Source of the DNA: Boswellia sacra
Taxonomy: Eukaryota > Streptophyta > Magnoliopsida > Sapindales > Burseraceae
Length of the DNA: 64,000 nt
Direction: 5' to 3'
NCBI GenBank assembly: GCA_013180625.2
Contig: SNVD02009787.1
Coordinates: 347,397 to 411,396, forward strand
In this document: positions 21,067 through 33,952 of the stretch, piece by piece
How the letters are laid out: the number at the start of each line of letters is the position of its first letter
Position numbering within the stretch: position 1 is the first letter of the stretch
The notes under the pieces: model-generated
What the model saw: only the letters and a program-made list of their open reading frames with translations
Databases searched by the model: none
What the model was told of the DNA's origin: nothing
Made by a program: the position numbers and the translations under genes

Positions 21067-22869
21067 AGTAGAAACAAAATGTTAAAAAAAACTAAAAAGT
21101 CAAAAATTGGAATCAAATAATACATATGTATTGAACGCAAGGGAGGGACAGAAAGATTCAGAACTAGAGAGCGACGCGCTCCACTCTTGATCTAGAATCG
21201 CTTGGGCTTCTTATAGGAAAAAGGTCTATCACTTCTTGTAGGAAGAAGGTTGACAAATTGAGAGGAGGCTGTAGTGAACAAATCTATAACGGCTATAGAA
21301 ATTCATAGCAAAGTGAGTTTTCCATTCAAGATTTCGAGTAATTTCCAATCAAATTAGAGGTGCATAAATGCAAGCCTAAATTAATAAATCAGAAATAATA
21401 AATTGTGTACTATATATATATATATATATCAATGTTAGAAAAGGGAACAAGTTCCATAATCAAATAACACCAACACTCATCGTTATTGAGCCATGAACAA
21501 ATCTCAAAAACACTACTCATCATCTAGATGCGAAAAACAAATAACAATAGACAAGCAACATATTGAAACATGAAATAATCAACTCATAACAATTAACATT
21601 AGTTTTGACAGAATGTGGACTATTGCACAGTGATCATTGAACCCACACCTATCAGTCCAAAGAATAAGTATATCAGCATTAACGCTCTTGACATCACAAC
21701 CAAGTTAAAAACTTACTTGGAACAAGAAAAATATGTGCATAAAAGTAAGCTGAAACACCACATCGAACACAAACAAAATAATTGCACAATCCAAGGCCAA
21801 CCATAGATGTAAACAAAAGTCAAGCTCATACCAAGTGAAAAAATAAACATCCATTCTAATATAAGCCAAGATTATCACAAAAGAAGAATTCACATACATA
21901 AACTAATCAATTTTGAACTATCTTTTCAATGCAAAATGCAAAGTTGTTCCAAAAAGTATTACAATTAAATACTTCATTGTAAAGTTAAAAACTAACTAAT
22001 AATGAACATTTAGAATTGAAAGTCATTTTAGGTACTACTTCTTCATCAATAACTCATAAAGAAAAAAAAAAGGCATTTTACATAATGCTTCAATGTGAGG
22101 CACCAAAATTCTTCCTATCAACTATCAAATGTAGGGGGTAAAATTTTAAAATAAAAAATAAAAAAAGATTAAGTCTACAGTATCTGATAACACAATAGAT
22201 CCAAGTTCAGCCATTTCCTCTGGAGATATATAGTAGTTTCACTAACAAAGCTTTAGGATTCTGGTTGAATTTTAAACCCCGAAATGTTTCTCCAATTACA
22301 AATAAGAATTTTAATGCAAATTTATTATATTTCAAAATTAAGCAGTTAGAAGAAGAAATAAGCACTAGAAATTCATCACTTGCAAATTTTACCAAGACAA
22401 ACAAGCCACATCCTTGTTCAAGATTGTTAAGTTAGTATATAATAGTTGATGTGCTAGTTGTAGAGTTATAGGTTCTTCTACTAGTCATAAAAAACTTGAG
22501 GTTCACATGCAAGGCCCACAAATGAAATAAAATAAAAGTAATTACCCTCGAAACCACAATACATTATGTATATTATATAGCTTGCTATTAACCAATAACC
22601 TTAATCATTGCACCAAGTGCAGAAGCATGTGTGTCGGCTACACATATTTTAGTACTAAAAGTATTACTAAAAGAATTATTTTATAAAACACTTCCAAAAC
22701 AAACAAAAGCTAAAACTGAAAAACAAATCAACTAACCACTTTCGTAGAAGATTGTAGAATAAGGAGCGAGTTAACTTGTTTGTATGACATTGACAAGGAG
22801 TCACTCAAATCTCAGAGCAAAATGATAATTTTGGACTTACTTTGAATGGAGACAATGAGATGTTGAATA
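21067..22869. other. Non-coding CACTA interior
   Basis: AT-rich, with a short TA run at 21411-21429. No recognisable gene, RNA or element boundary. Confidence 0.45.
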
Positions 22870-23013
22870 ATCTAGAAGTGGAAAACTCATGATCACGTAA
22901 TAGGAAAAAAAGGAAGTTGAAGTCAAAGGTTTGGGATGACTTCTCAAAGACTAAAGAAAATGATGGGACGGAATGGGCTTTATGTAACCACTATAAGAAG
23001 AAGTTTGTAGGTT
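22870..23013 (+). pseudogene. hAT-type BED zinc-finger fragment
   Basis: The plus reading after a TGA gives RKKRKLKSKVWDDFSKTKEN, then EWALCNHYKKKFVG. This matches the BED finger at the N terminus of plant hAT transposases and RICESLEEPER-like proteins (S-x-VW-x-F, then C-x2-C in the family). The second cysteine is a tyrosine here (CNHY), so the finger is broken. Only about 45 residues are present and no hAT dimerisation domain was found. Confidence 0.65.
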
Positions 23014-24479
23014 CTGTAGTTGCTTACCTTTGTTTTCTTTGTTTAAATACCACAAAAACCTTCTACGATTTTTAGATCTTTGATTAATAATACAAGAAAA
23101 TAAGATCTGGGTACTCATCTTTCAAGTATCTTTACAAACGTACATAAACAGGAAAAGAAAACCCATAAAAGAAATTCAATATAATATGAAAAAACACAAC
23201 CAATAAAAGAAAAAGATAAAGCGAGATAAAGATATTAGAAGTCGATCTTACCGTAGGATCCACGAATTGAGAAACTCTAGTAAATCCACCACAACTCCAG
23301 TTAACCTAGAATTGTAATACAAGTTTTCGAAAGCCCTTTTCTCCTTCCCGATGCACACATGCAAACTAGCCCTTCTAACTGTAGCAAACCTTTCAGAAAT
23401 AAGAAAGAAAAAGTAACCCACTGCACCAGGAAAATCAAAGAGAATGGAGAGCGAGAGAACAAACAATATTTAATTAATTAAAAAAATAATTTCCAATATC
23501 ATTTCTTCCCAACTCAATCTAACATTTGCTTTTCTTCAATTTCCTCAACAACTTACAACAAAATCACAAGCCAGAGAAACTATAATTGTCTCCAGCCATA
23601 ACCACAGAAAAATACAACACCTAGCACAAGACTTAAAACATAGAAAGCATGTGGCCAGTGGCGGAGTGGGCAGTGGAGCTTCCTTTAGGGTTTAAAGTTT
23701 ACCATATTTAACTCTTTAATATAACAATTACTGACATGTCTCATGTGGTACTTAGTTTATAAGCTAGCTTTTTGGAAGCTCAAACAAGACATAGCTGAGC
23801 ATGACTTCAATATTATAGATTTTTTCTTTTTTTAATTTCAGAACAATTTTGACCTTCTATATACAATATTATCGAATTCAAAGAAGTGTATGTGCTAGTA
23901 GTTAGATATTACATATATTTTGACTTCAGATGTCTAAAAGAATAGCAAAAAATATTTCTAGAAAGAAACTACTTTATAAAAAAATAAATGAATAAATAAA
24001 GAGGAAACACAGTCCATACACCAACTAAACAACAGACACCAAGTCTTAACCAAGCAATGAAACGACATCTAAAGATATTTATAGAGCTCTATGACTTCTG
24101 TCGAACAAAATTCAAATATTTCAGTCTTCATTTGTATGCATTTACTCTTCAAGAATATACATTTATGAACTGCTGATAAATTATATTAGGTTCAATATTC
24201 AGTAAACTACACCATCCATGAATTTCCCCCGAAGTCAGTCTTCAGAACAGCAAGGGCTGTTGTAAAGGTTGTAAATTTAATTTTTAATATGTTTAAAAAG
24301 AAGCTAAAATAAAAAATCTAATGTCAGATGAAAAGAATTCATCCTCTGCATCATGGGGGAAAAAAGCATAAGCTCGTCATTCATGAAACATTAGAAAAAC
24401 AGTAACGAATAACACTTCGTAGGGGGTTTAATAATAAATTTAAACTTAGAAAAACATGTATTGGACAGGAAATTACCCT
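23014..24479. other. Non-coding stretch
   Basis: No coding or structural feature can be supported. A minus open stretch at 23248-23466 has no recognisable motif. Confidence 0.45.
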
Positions 24480-24634
24480 CAAGAAACCCTATTCAAGTAT
24501 GAAGCCAAGAACCATGGGCACAGCTGTGAAAACACCAATTTGAAAGAGAAACTGTGTATTAAGAGCAGCAGATAGGGCATTGTTTCTATTATCCCAGCTC
24601 TCAGTTGGAGTATTTCGCCAATTTTAGAGAGCGC
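24480..24634 (-). pseudogene. Captured callose synthase (GSL) exon
   Basis: After a TTTCAG acceptor at 24635 the minus strand reads ALSKIGEILQLRAGI and then, after a frameshift, ALSAALNTQFLFQIGVFTAV followed by PMVLGFILE-stop-GFL. This membrane segment is highly conserved in plant callose synthases (glucan synthase-like proteins). The frameshift and the stop show it is dead. It ends at a GGTAAT donor-like site. It is the fourth host-gene fragment on the minus strand inside the proposed CACTA element. Confidence 0.82.
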
Positions 24635-26518
24635 CTGAAACCAAATCATGTTTTAGTACTCTAGACTAAAAAAAGAACCATACCCAAACAGCTAATTCAA
24701 TAACAAGTTAAAGCAAAAATAGAAAAATTGGTGCATAAATTTTCAAACAAGATAAAACTCCTCCTACTTTTTTTTTTTAAATAAAAGAGCAAGTATATAT
24801 ATCAATGCCAAATGTGAAAAATTTACATATGTAGAGTGGACTAAATGTCCGAACGGAACCAAAAAATTGTGGGCACAGAAAAAACTATAAAAAACAGCCC
24901 ATAGCATCAAAACTCAGACAAATGGCAAAATAAATAAATAAATCTATCTAATCAGAATACCAGCTATAAAGCAAACTTCCAAAACCCCTTCCAAATTGAG
25001 ATGAATCAAGCTATCCCAGAGAAACTAAATATTAACTCATTACTATAGATATGTATCTTTATGTGGTCACTCATGTTTTGCAACCATTTCTAAAACTTCC
25101 TATATATAAAGTGGGGTGAGTCCTCCAGCTAAGGTATTCACAGAATAAGGTATTCGCAGTGCAATTAAGCAAACTCACAAATGTGACAAATAAATGTGAA
25201 TGAGTGAAGAAAGGAACGTGCCTATCAGTAATTAAGCGCACTTGCAAGTTAAAAGTTTAATAACAGTGTGAATATAAATTTGAAGATTATATTGCACCAA
25301 AAAGAAAAAATTTCCATATTCACAAGTATGAGGTGCAATGCATTCAATCAAAAAATCATGATAAGAACAATAAAAGCACCAAACATGTGAAAACACTTGA
25401 AAACACGTGAAAACAGAGGAAACAGAGATGAAACGGGCCAACTTTGAAACAAAATCAAAGCACTTAAAATAAATAGTTTGGATCACTTAAAAGCTATCTT
25501 GCCTTCTGTTCTATGTATTTTCAGCAATTCAGACAGATAACTACAAAAATTACTTCCACCTAATCTTGGAAGTAAAATTAAAATAAAATTGAAAGCAGAA
25601 GAATTAAAGAAATGTTGTACAGCTAAAATAGAACAAAATCAATAACAGAAGTTATAAATAATGAAGTTCAATGATCATACCCGAATATGTTTTATGCTGG
25701 AAACACGCTTCAGCTAGTAACTCTAGGACTTAGCAAAGTCTCTGATCACCAAGAAGCAAGAATAATTGAGAATAGAACTTGCATTGTCCAACTTCGTGAT
25801 GCATAAGGCACCTAAAAGCATTTCAATATTCCTGCATAACTGGTGCAAGTTGGAATCTCTTTTTCTTCGATCGCTTTTAGTTTTGATAACTGAAGCTAAG
25901 AAGCTTGACCGATAACAGAAAAGCACTCTAATTACTTGTCTGAGAAAAAAAATAAATCAAAGTTAAAGAACAAGCCAAGCATGCATAGCACAGCAGTCTA
26001 AAAGCTAACCAACATTTTTATCCAGCACTGCAGCAAACTTTTACAAACATCTTTATCCATTTGAAACAAAGCAAGCCTCCCTGCAGCCTCTCAGTTCAGG
26101 CAGAGCAAGCCTCTCTTCCAAAGTAAAGCATCACAACACAAGCAGCAAATACCTTATATGATTACAAATTACATGAATATTTAACAAATTTTATATATTT
26201 TATCAAGTTTCTCCCAGCTTCCTGTACATTTTTTTTCTTTGGTATATCTTATCAAGTATGTCCTAAGTTTAAATCCTATGTTGCATATTGTACTAATAAA
26301 ACAGAAAATAAAAGAGTTAAAAAACCAATATGTTTATTGATTTTTATATTTTATGAGTTTTCATTTTTGTCTCTTCATGAAGCCAAACAGAAAGGTCTTT
26401 TAAGACGAGAACCTAATATCTGGGATATGATAAGTAAGGTAAAATATATTCGTAAACATTCATATACAGTCCCAGTAACCACAATTCAAAAATTAATAAA
26501 CAAATATATATATAGTCG

Positions 26519-26559
<41 letters not shown>

Positions 26560-27051
26560 TACATATGAGAGTTTGATGTACATATAGTCGTTTCAAACCA
26601 AAAAAAAGGGAGTTTGATTTATATATAGTCGGTCCTTTCATATACAAAGAATCAGATTTCAAGCTTTAGAAGTTCACCATGTACAAAACAACAAAGTTAA
26701 AGAGACTTCTCGATGTTAAACTATTACCAGTCAGTACTTCTTAATGTTCACTGAGACATTTTATCAAACAGTTAAAACAAGCAAAAAAAACCTATTCACT
26801 TTACTACTTCAAACTCCAACCATCCTTGACAGTTCGACTTTAATAGTTCAATTGACCAAAGTTTAACTTCAAATCAATAGATCCTACATTAAAAAATGAA
26901 TTATCAGTGACAAGAAGTGTAAGTGATCAACTGGTGTGGTGAGTACTGATGAGCATTATCAGAATAATAAGTAAAATTACTGTCATTCTCTCACTATGTG
27001 CAGTAAAAGTAACTATATACTGTCAATCAGTGTCTTAGTTTTAATTTTAAA
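24635..27051. other. Non-coding stretch with TA microsatellite
   Basis: AT-rich, with no assignable gene. A TA run lies at 26523-26566, and GTCGTTTCA/ATATATAGTCG is repeated near 26515-26630. A minus open stretch at 25723-25926 is not recognised. Confidence 0.45.
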
Positions 27052-27075
27052 CACTACAATAAAAATAATTATCAG

Positions 27076-27077
<2 letters not shown>

Positions 27078-27115
<38 letters not shown>

Positions 27116-27222
27116 TACTATTTCTACATATGTGTTTAACTTCATATTTTTTAATTAATATATGTCAGTACTCCTGTATATAATGGAGAGAAAGTTGCTT
27201 TCAATGCTTTACATCGTATTTT

Positions 27223-27299
<77 letters not shown>
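27078..27299. repeat. TA and GA microsatellites
   Basis: (TA)n at 27078-27111 and 27226-27262, the latter continuing directly into (GA)n at 27263-27299. Confidence 0.95.
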
Positions 27300-27302
<3 letters not shown>

Positions 27303-27529
27303 TTATATACACATAAAGATACAAACAGAGGACGCTAGTAGATACTGATAATGGCAAAGCATACTTTTATTGTGTAAGAGAAGAATGAAGTCAGTACTAA
27401 GAGTTGATAAGTGCATGTATATATGTGTGCATGTGTGTCGTAGGTATCTGTTGAGAAATGTGAGTGATCAGCTAGTGTCTCTTTTAAGGTTTGCATAACT
27501 ACATTTTATATGATTTTGTTGATGATTGT

Positions 27530-27635
27530 ACAAAACCCAAACAGAGACACTGCAATATACAAAAAACCCAAACTGAATAGAGACACTACAATGTATAAAA
27601 ACCCAAGCTAAGATACTGCAGTATACAAAAGCCAA
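27530..27635. repeat. Degenerate tandem repeat, about 47 bp, three units
   Basis: The units share the pattern ACCCAAAC..AGAGACACTGCAATATACAAAA (second and third copies diverged to ACACTACAATGTATAAAA and ATACTGCAGTATACAAAA). The function is unknown. It may be a subterminal array of the CACTA 5' region. Confidence 0.7.
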
Positions 27636-28062
27636 ACTGAGCTCATTGGCAATCGAAAAATTCTCAGAAAATATACACAGCAACAAGATTCTCATTAGCA
27701 ATCAACGACAACATTTTGAAACCAAATTAACGATAAGAGAAAATACACAATCTCAGCTAACAAGACAACAATCTCAGTGAAATTAACACAATCTCAGTTT
27801 GAGAAAAATCACAAAACAAAATTCAATAACCATGCAAAATTATAGCTGAAACACAATCTTAGCTAGCGAAACGCACCATAATCTCATAGTAAAAGCAGTC
27901 CCTGTGATGGTCTCTACACCATAATCTCAAATGCACTGCTGTTTTACGAAATTGATATGGCAAATGAAATCGAAATGTAGAGAAACACAGTTTAGATGAG
28001 ATGAGATGCAAATGAGATTGAAACACAAAGAAATGCAGTTGTAGATAAGATGAAATTGATTT

Positions 28063-28729
28063 CTAGGGCAAAATTGATCTCTGTGATTGAACAAAAATGA
28101 AAAGGCTTAAAGTGGTTAATAGATTACAAAGAGAAACCACATCTACGTCGAGGCGAGGGGCTATAAATGCCACCACAAATGGGCGCTGTATGACCCAATT
28201 TTTTGTAGTATAGTAAACAATAGATGAAATGAGGGAGGAATACCTACGATGGCCAAGATGCAGAAGGATTAGGTGAGATAACCGAACAAGAGTCTGAAGC
28301 AGACGAGGGAGCAGTGGACAGAAATCATAGGCTTGCTGCAAAGACGGCAGGGAACGCACAGGTTACTTAGAGATTTTCCCTTAGTAAGTTACGGATTCAA
28401 CAAGTCGATGGATTTTGGAATGGTTGAGTTAGAGATTCCATGAGAATAGGGCTTTTGGAGTAGAGAGATTTGGGATTTCAGAAGGTAAGAGATTAGGGAT
28501 TCAAGGGTATATGCAGAAGAGGGGCGGGATTTCTAAATTAGGGCTGAAAAAAGAAGAGGGAAATTTTAGCTTATTTATATATGAATGGCACGGGTGTAAT
28601 TTTAAGGACATTGTCAAGGGACACCTATTAAAACAAGCGGGTTTGACTTTTATATAACTGACTGATTTTCTATGAACCGGCACTTAATCAAATTTTAAAG
28701 TGACATATATAAACAGAATTCTTGTAGTG
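28063..28729 (-). mobile_element. Proposed CACTA 5' terminal region
   Basis: The sequence up to TTCTTGTAGTG (end at 28729) contains AACCGGCA at 28675-28682, mirrored near the left end of the element. A TATA-like TATAAA lies at about 28170. The DNA here is less AT-rich than its surroundings. This would be the promoter end for TNP2, 12 kb away. A TTTTTTGTAGTA motif at 28199-28210 could be the end of a separate nested element. Confidence 0.45.
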
Positions 28730-29903
28730 AAAGACAATATAATAACATGCTGTCAATTAAATCCATGTCTAATATGTCCGGTTTGAATCCAACCCCATTT
28801 CCAGTAATAAGATGAGGATTGCAGCTTCTCTAACCAGAAAATTGATCCAACAAATGCTCACAAAATCTCAGAACTTTTAGACAACATAGTAATGTTAAAA
28901 GCTAATTTATCCAACAACCTAAACTCTTTGATATAGCACAGCAAAGAGGTGATTCTTCCCACAACACATTTTTATAATAAATTTCAATAACACAACAATC
29001 CCAAACACACCCTGAGTCACTGACTTTATTAAGAGGAATTACTAGATAGGTAGAAATTGAACAATCTAATAGGTATATGACTAGCAATGGCCAGCAAAAA
29101 ATTTATAATTTATAATTTATAAGATAAATTATATTAATTTACTAATTGCAAACAAATATATAAGAACCAAACTACGAAATCAGCTATTTGTCTAAATAAA
29201 AATGTTCACTCAATCTAAATCATAAACAATTGCTCAACTTATGAAAAACCCAAATTTAATCATCTTATTTTTGTAATATTTAATTTTATATTTCTTTATT
29301 TTGTTTCAATCACAGCCAGCATCCACTAAACCTGATCCAAATGGAGCCTCAATTACATAGATCTGATACTACTTTTCCAAACACTAGTTAATGGACTCAA
29401 ATCTAAAGCATACGACTTCAAACAACATTTCAGATGAAACAGTTGTAAAACTAAAATGAAAAAAATAAAGAAATGGTAGAACAAAATAATTACAGTACCA
29501 TCGTAACTAACTGATAAATGAAGCCAACAGAAACGTATACTGAAATGAAGTAAAATTGAAAGATAAGATTTCTGTATTCAACTTGTAACTAACTAATTAG
29601 GAGGAAAAGGATGGAGAATTTTAACTAATTAGTTAAACATGTTTCAATGCAACTATGAACTTCAATTTAACTAATTAATACATTCTGCACAATTTATAAG
29701 TATTTTAGTCATCAATTCTCCCATAATACTGTTCTGTTTTCTCCTGCAACAAATGTTGCTTATGTTTGCTCTGTTTCATAGGATCTCTGTTACTTAGGCT
29801 TCATTTATCGATTCATGTTCTTCTAATGCTAGCAGATAAAAATTGCCTGCCTCGAAAATTTCTTGATTCCGAAAGTAGTAAGAGAAAATATATATATATT
29901 AAG

Positions 29904-29934
<31 letters not shown>

Positions 29935-30800
29935 TGATATATATATATATATATATTGATAATCAATCGAATAATAACAGTAAAGATTTCCAAGTCAATT
30001 TAAGCAACCATAATTCCTGCAGCTCGCCTGCAGAAAATTAGAAACTCTTAACTGGTAGAGTAATGGCTTTATCTCCACAGAAACTACATTGTCTCCGTCT
30101 TGAAACATAAGATTTTGCACTGAAGTAACATTTTTGACTTTTAAGTTATTTCAAACCAACTGTATTACATATTTTAGGAGCACTTCAATTATCTTTGTTT
30201 CAATCTATCATCATTAAAAACAAGGATTTTTTCATAAAAGTGATTAATCTGTTCTATATAATAAAAGAAATTATTACTTATCTGTCAACAAGCAAGTGTA
30301 CTTTTAAACTCAAGCAGTACAAGGAAATTTGCCTTTTTTTTCCCCCTTTAGGCGAACCTCGGCGGTACAAGGAAATTTATTAAAAACGGTAAAAAAAAAC
30401 TAATCCAGGACGTAATGAATCTTACCCCTCAAGAGCTAATTAATACAAAAAAAAAGGCAAATGCAGAGAAAAAACTCAAACAAAAAAATACAAGAAAAAA
30501 ATGACTAAACAAAAGAGAGATGATAACCAAGGTCTCACACCGCATTATGTGACATGAAATTTAGGAAAACCCATTACATGACTATTAAGAGCATAAATAA
30601 TTTCTTGAGAAGGAGAAACCAATGGAGATTATTATGAGAAAGACCCCCATTAGCAAGCAAATTTGCCACAACATTACCTTCTCTATAAACGTAAGTAATT
30701 TGCCTGTGAAAAGCAGATCTGCTTTTCAATAATCAATCCTAATTTATCCGAAAGTGTTTGAATGATCAATTACATAAGCTTAAAACGAGAAAGGAAGGAT
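28730..30800. other. Intergenic, AT-rich, with TA microsatellite
   Basis: No coding region can be supported. TA-rich runs lie at 29889-29956. A plus open stretch at 29766-30041 is created by the TA repeat. Confidence 0.5.
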
Positions 30801-30811
30801 GATCAGAGCAT

Positions 30812-30952
30812 AGAACTGTAAGATATACCTGAAGATGCGAGTAACAGAGCAAGAGCAATTGCAACTGGGAGCTCTCGTCAGCGTGCGTGTAACAGAGCTG
30901 TAAGATATACCTGAAGATGCAAGTAACAGAGCAAGAGCAATTGCAACTGGGA
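30812..30952. repeat. Direct duplication of about 60 bp
   Basis: AACTGTAAGATATACCTGAA..GCAATTGCAACTGGGA occurs at about 30812-30871 and again at about 30894-30952, near the CACTA-like end at 31286. The intervening spacer is 22 bp. Confidence 0.85.
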
Positions 30953-31069
30953 CCAATTGCGTGATGATGAGATAAATTATGAGAGGAGTAAGCGATGAGA
31001 GCGATGAGAGCGAAGAAGAGAAAAGGAGCTCACGATGAAGAGCTAAGGGTTCGCGATGAGACGAGAGAG

Positions 31070-31286
31070 ATTGGGCGGCTAGCTAGGGCAACCAACGTGT
31101 ATATGGAGAGAAAATAAGGACAATTTATATAGGTGGCTATTTTTGTAATTTTAGGAAAAAGGTGAGTGACACATAAAGTGAGGGACGGGTTTGACTTTAA
31201 GTATGAGTATGTATACTTGACTTTTTTTTTAAACAGACGTATAAACAAAAGAAAAATTGACAAATAAACCTAAATTTCTTGTAGTG
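31070..31286. mobile_element. Additional CACTA-like terminus
   Basis: ATTTCTTGTAGTG ends at 31286, a canonical CACTA 3'-orientation end. The preceding 200 bp resembles the region before 28729 (GGGTTTGACTTT, followed by an AAACAG..TATA-rich segment). The partner end was not found. It may be a truncated relative, or the true end of the large element. Confidence 0.5.
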
Positions 31287-33245
31287 AATATTGCATAAAT
31301 TAGTACAATACATAATTTTTGTATAGTACAGTACGGGCTACCAAACATACCCTTAATATATTAGATGTGGAAATTAAAAATTCATTTTTAGTACAAATAG
31401 CTTCACAGTTCAAATGACTCAAAAAGGTAAACTTTTTATTTACTTGTCTTTACTAATTAAACAAATAGGGTAAATTTAATGTCTCGCTAAATTGGGACCT
31501 ACTGGAACCATCTCTTTTGAAATTGAAATGAGATCTTGTTAATTTTGATGGCGAGTGTTTTGGGCAAAAAGAGTACTACGTCCCTACCGCCCTACACTAC
31601 TTACCCCTCATCTCTTTATAAAAAAACATATTTTAATATTAATTTCTTTAAAAGTATACCCTAATTATAATAATATCAATTAATTTTTATTTTATTCATT
31701 TCTTCAAAATTATGATATTTAGTTATTTATTTATTTCTCTATGGTTTGTCTAAATATGTCACTTTTAATGTTGGTAATATATATACACAAACACACATTA
31801 GAGATGACATATTAGTGCTTTGCATTTTTTTGGTTATTAGCAAAATCTCTAAATTAAAATATGATTGTAATATAATAATAAGTTTACTCAACAAATATAA
31901 TAGACCCATGGGGAAATGGAGACGGTTTAGAGGAGGTATTTCCTAAAATAAAATATGGGGAAATCCTCGTTGCCTCGTCCCGCCCTCTTGCACTCTCATT
32001 AAAATTTTATGTGGCTCATCTTCATAATCTTAGAGTTTTCTTCTATTTAAATAACCAATAAATAATTTTGATAAGAATATTCTTTTGTTAATGTCTTGTG
32101 TAGTTAATTTATGAAATATAATTTTCTTTTTTCAATTCATTTAAGTTTCAATTTATCAAAGGCTTTATATGGAAACATCTTTAGATTTATAAGAATTGAG
32201 TTGATGAAAAATCTAATTTCTAAGGTTTCAGTAAGTCTAAAAGTCACTTGAACTTTTCATAGCCTAAATTTATATTTCTATCAAACTTTTTTTGTTCAAT
32301 TTTTCATTTCAAATATTTCAGGGCTTGGCACTATCCCCCAACCATTTTTTAAGAACTTGGGTAGCTTTGATACTAATTTGTAATTGTAATAAACACAAGT
32401 GCAACGATCTATAAGGATTTCTTGCGTGGAAACAACCCAAAGATCCCAAGCAAAGATGAAACAATTTCCAAACCGAAGGATACATTAAAACCTTAGTAAA
32501 TAAATAATTAATAATACAAGCAACAGTAAAGACCAAAACGATATTAGTGATTTAGCAAATGCGCCATGTCCATATATATAATGCAATGCAATCAAGATTC
32601 GGAGAAGATTATAAGATTATTTCACAATAAATAATTTTAGATGTACGATTAACTTATATATACAACTAAATTCATACAATCTAACTTGATACGTTGTTGA
32701 ATAGGTGAATCCTACTTTATTTATTAAAAATTTTTTAATTTTCTTTTTATTTTTACTCAGCCAGTGAATTTATGTTATATCATATTGTATAGACTCGTTT
32801 ATTTAAATTGGTTATACATCTAAAATTACTTATTGAACAATCACTTTATAACTGATCTCTCGCATATCTTGCTAACTTTATTTGAATGAGCGCCAAATCC
32901 CAACACATACGGCTTCCATCAAGTCACCTATAAATTTCATCCTATGGGGCTCCATTTCCCATCAATTAGCTTCATATATCCCCCACACAAAAGAAATTGG
33001 CACACCTCTTGATCTTGCTACTTTCTTTAGCAAGTAATATTTCAGTAACATCAACTTCCAAAATCAAATTAATTTCGGACCCTGCTGCCCTGAAATTCAA
33101 GACCTTTTCGGCTCATACGTAATTAGTTGTTACAAAGTGCCAAAATTAATCTCTAAGAAAAATCTTCTTTGACTTGATCTTCATAGTTCCAGCCTCCTGA
33201 ACACCATACTAGCAGCCAAAATTTGACGGACTCATCTAAATTCTG
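31287..33245. other. Intergenic
   Basis: AT-rich sequence with no supported gene or repeat. Confidence 0.5.
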
Positions 33246-33413
33246 GCTTTATATAGAAGTTCAAAGCCAAGAGTTAGAATAGCAAAGATATTGATCACAC
33301 CATGGCTAGGTATCCAGCTCTAGGTGACAGTCATGGCTGTGCTTGTGACCATGTCGTTGGGTTCGTTGCTCGTCATAATGCTGAGGCAAAGATAACATGC
33401 ATGCGCAAAGCTT
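33246..33413 (+). other. Possible host gene 5' end cut by the capture element
   Basis: TTTATATAG (about 33247-33255) lies about 50 bp before ATG 33303, in a good plant context (ACACCATGGCT). The frame MARYPALGDSHGCACDHVV then runs to the transposon terminus at 33414. Codon use and composition look genic. I do not recognise the protein, and the sequence after the element (38364 on) gives no clear continuation. It may be chance. Confidence 0.3.
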
Positions 33414-33429
33414 TACTACAAGAAATGTT

Positions 33430-33952
33430 GTTATTTACTACGCCCTTTTACGGCGGTTTTTTAAAACCGCCTTAAAAATTTTGTGAGTATCACTTTTTAC
33501 TTCAATCTAATGAACCGCCGTAGAAGGGAGGAAAAAATCCCAAATTGGTTTCGCCCTAATCTGGGCTTATTATCTCCAATAACCCTGTCACTACTTTTCT
33601 CGCAAGTCTCTCTGCATTTTGGGAGCAAAGCATGCAAAATCGAGCGCAATAGATCTTAGAAGAATTCGACTTTGAACGACACGGCACTTTCCATTTTTGC
33701 GGTGGCCTTTGAGTTATCTCCCCTCCTCTTTCCATCGGCACACTCGACTCGATGTAGATAGCTTCGGTGGCCCCGGCTTCAGCCTCTATCAGGCGGCTAC
33801 AGCCCGTACCCCCACGATCTTGCCTCTTATTGCTTCTCAATCCCTAATCTGGTCTTAATTGCTCCATTCGCTCCATCGATCCGCTTCTCAATCACTTCTC
33901 TATCGCTTGTTTATCGGCTTTCACTCTCTCACTCTGACTTTGTCGGCCTCAG
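33430..33952 (+). other. B1 5' region, possible promoter and leader exon
   Basis: The first 500 bp are more GC-rich and pyrimidine-rich than the rest. They end with GGCCTCAG|GTATGT, a strong donor site at about 33951. This could be a leader exon for a transcript running into the captured fragments. A minus open stretch at 33556-33840 lies here, but it has no recognisable motif. Confidence 0.35.

Larger units (their letters stand above)
3481..28729 (-). mobile_element. Large CACTA (En/Spm) transposon with captured host exons
   Basis: The left end starts CACTATAAGAAAATTCC and the proposed right end reads ..GAATTCTTGTAGTG, so both carry CACTA-type termini. Reading inward, both show TGCCGGTT about 50-60 bp from the end. 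TNP2 (16202 to 12827) is followed on the same strand by a TNPA/TNP1-like gene (12672 to 8230), the En/Spm order, so the 3' end is at the left. The flanking triplets are TTT (left) and AAA (right), so there is no matching target duplication and the right boundary is uncertain. Another CACTA end lies at 31286. The length (about 25 kb) includes captured gene fragments and later insertions. TNP2 is disrupted. Confidence 0.6.

Noticed and set aside
27151..27357. 68-codon minus ORF with Leu-Ser and Ile-Tyr runs
   Set aside because: Translation of GA and TA microsatellites.
27052..28729. A short CACTA element using CACTACAATAAAA at 27052 as its left end, with flanks AAA/AAA
   Set aside because: The triplets match, but the left end lacks the TGCCGGTT motif and similarity to the right end beyond CACTACAA, and A-triplets are common in this AT-rich DNA. 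It remains a possible alternative to the 3481 end.
29766..30041. 91-codon plus-strand ORF
   Set aside because: Its length comes from a TA microsatellite (Ile/Tyr repeats).
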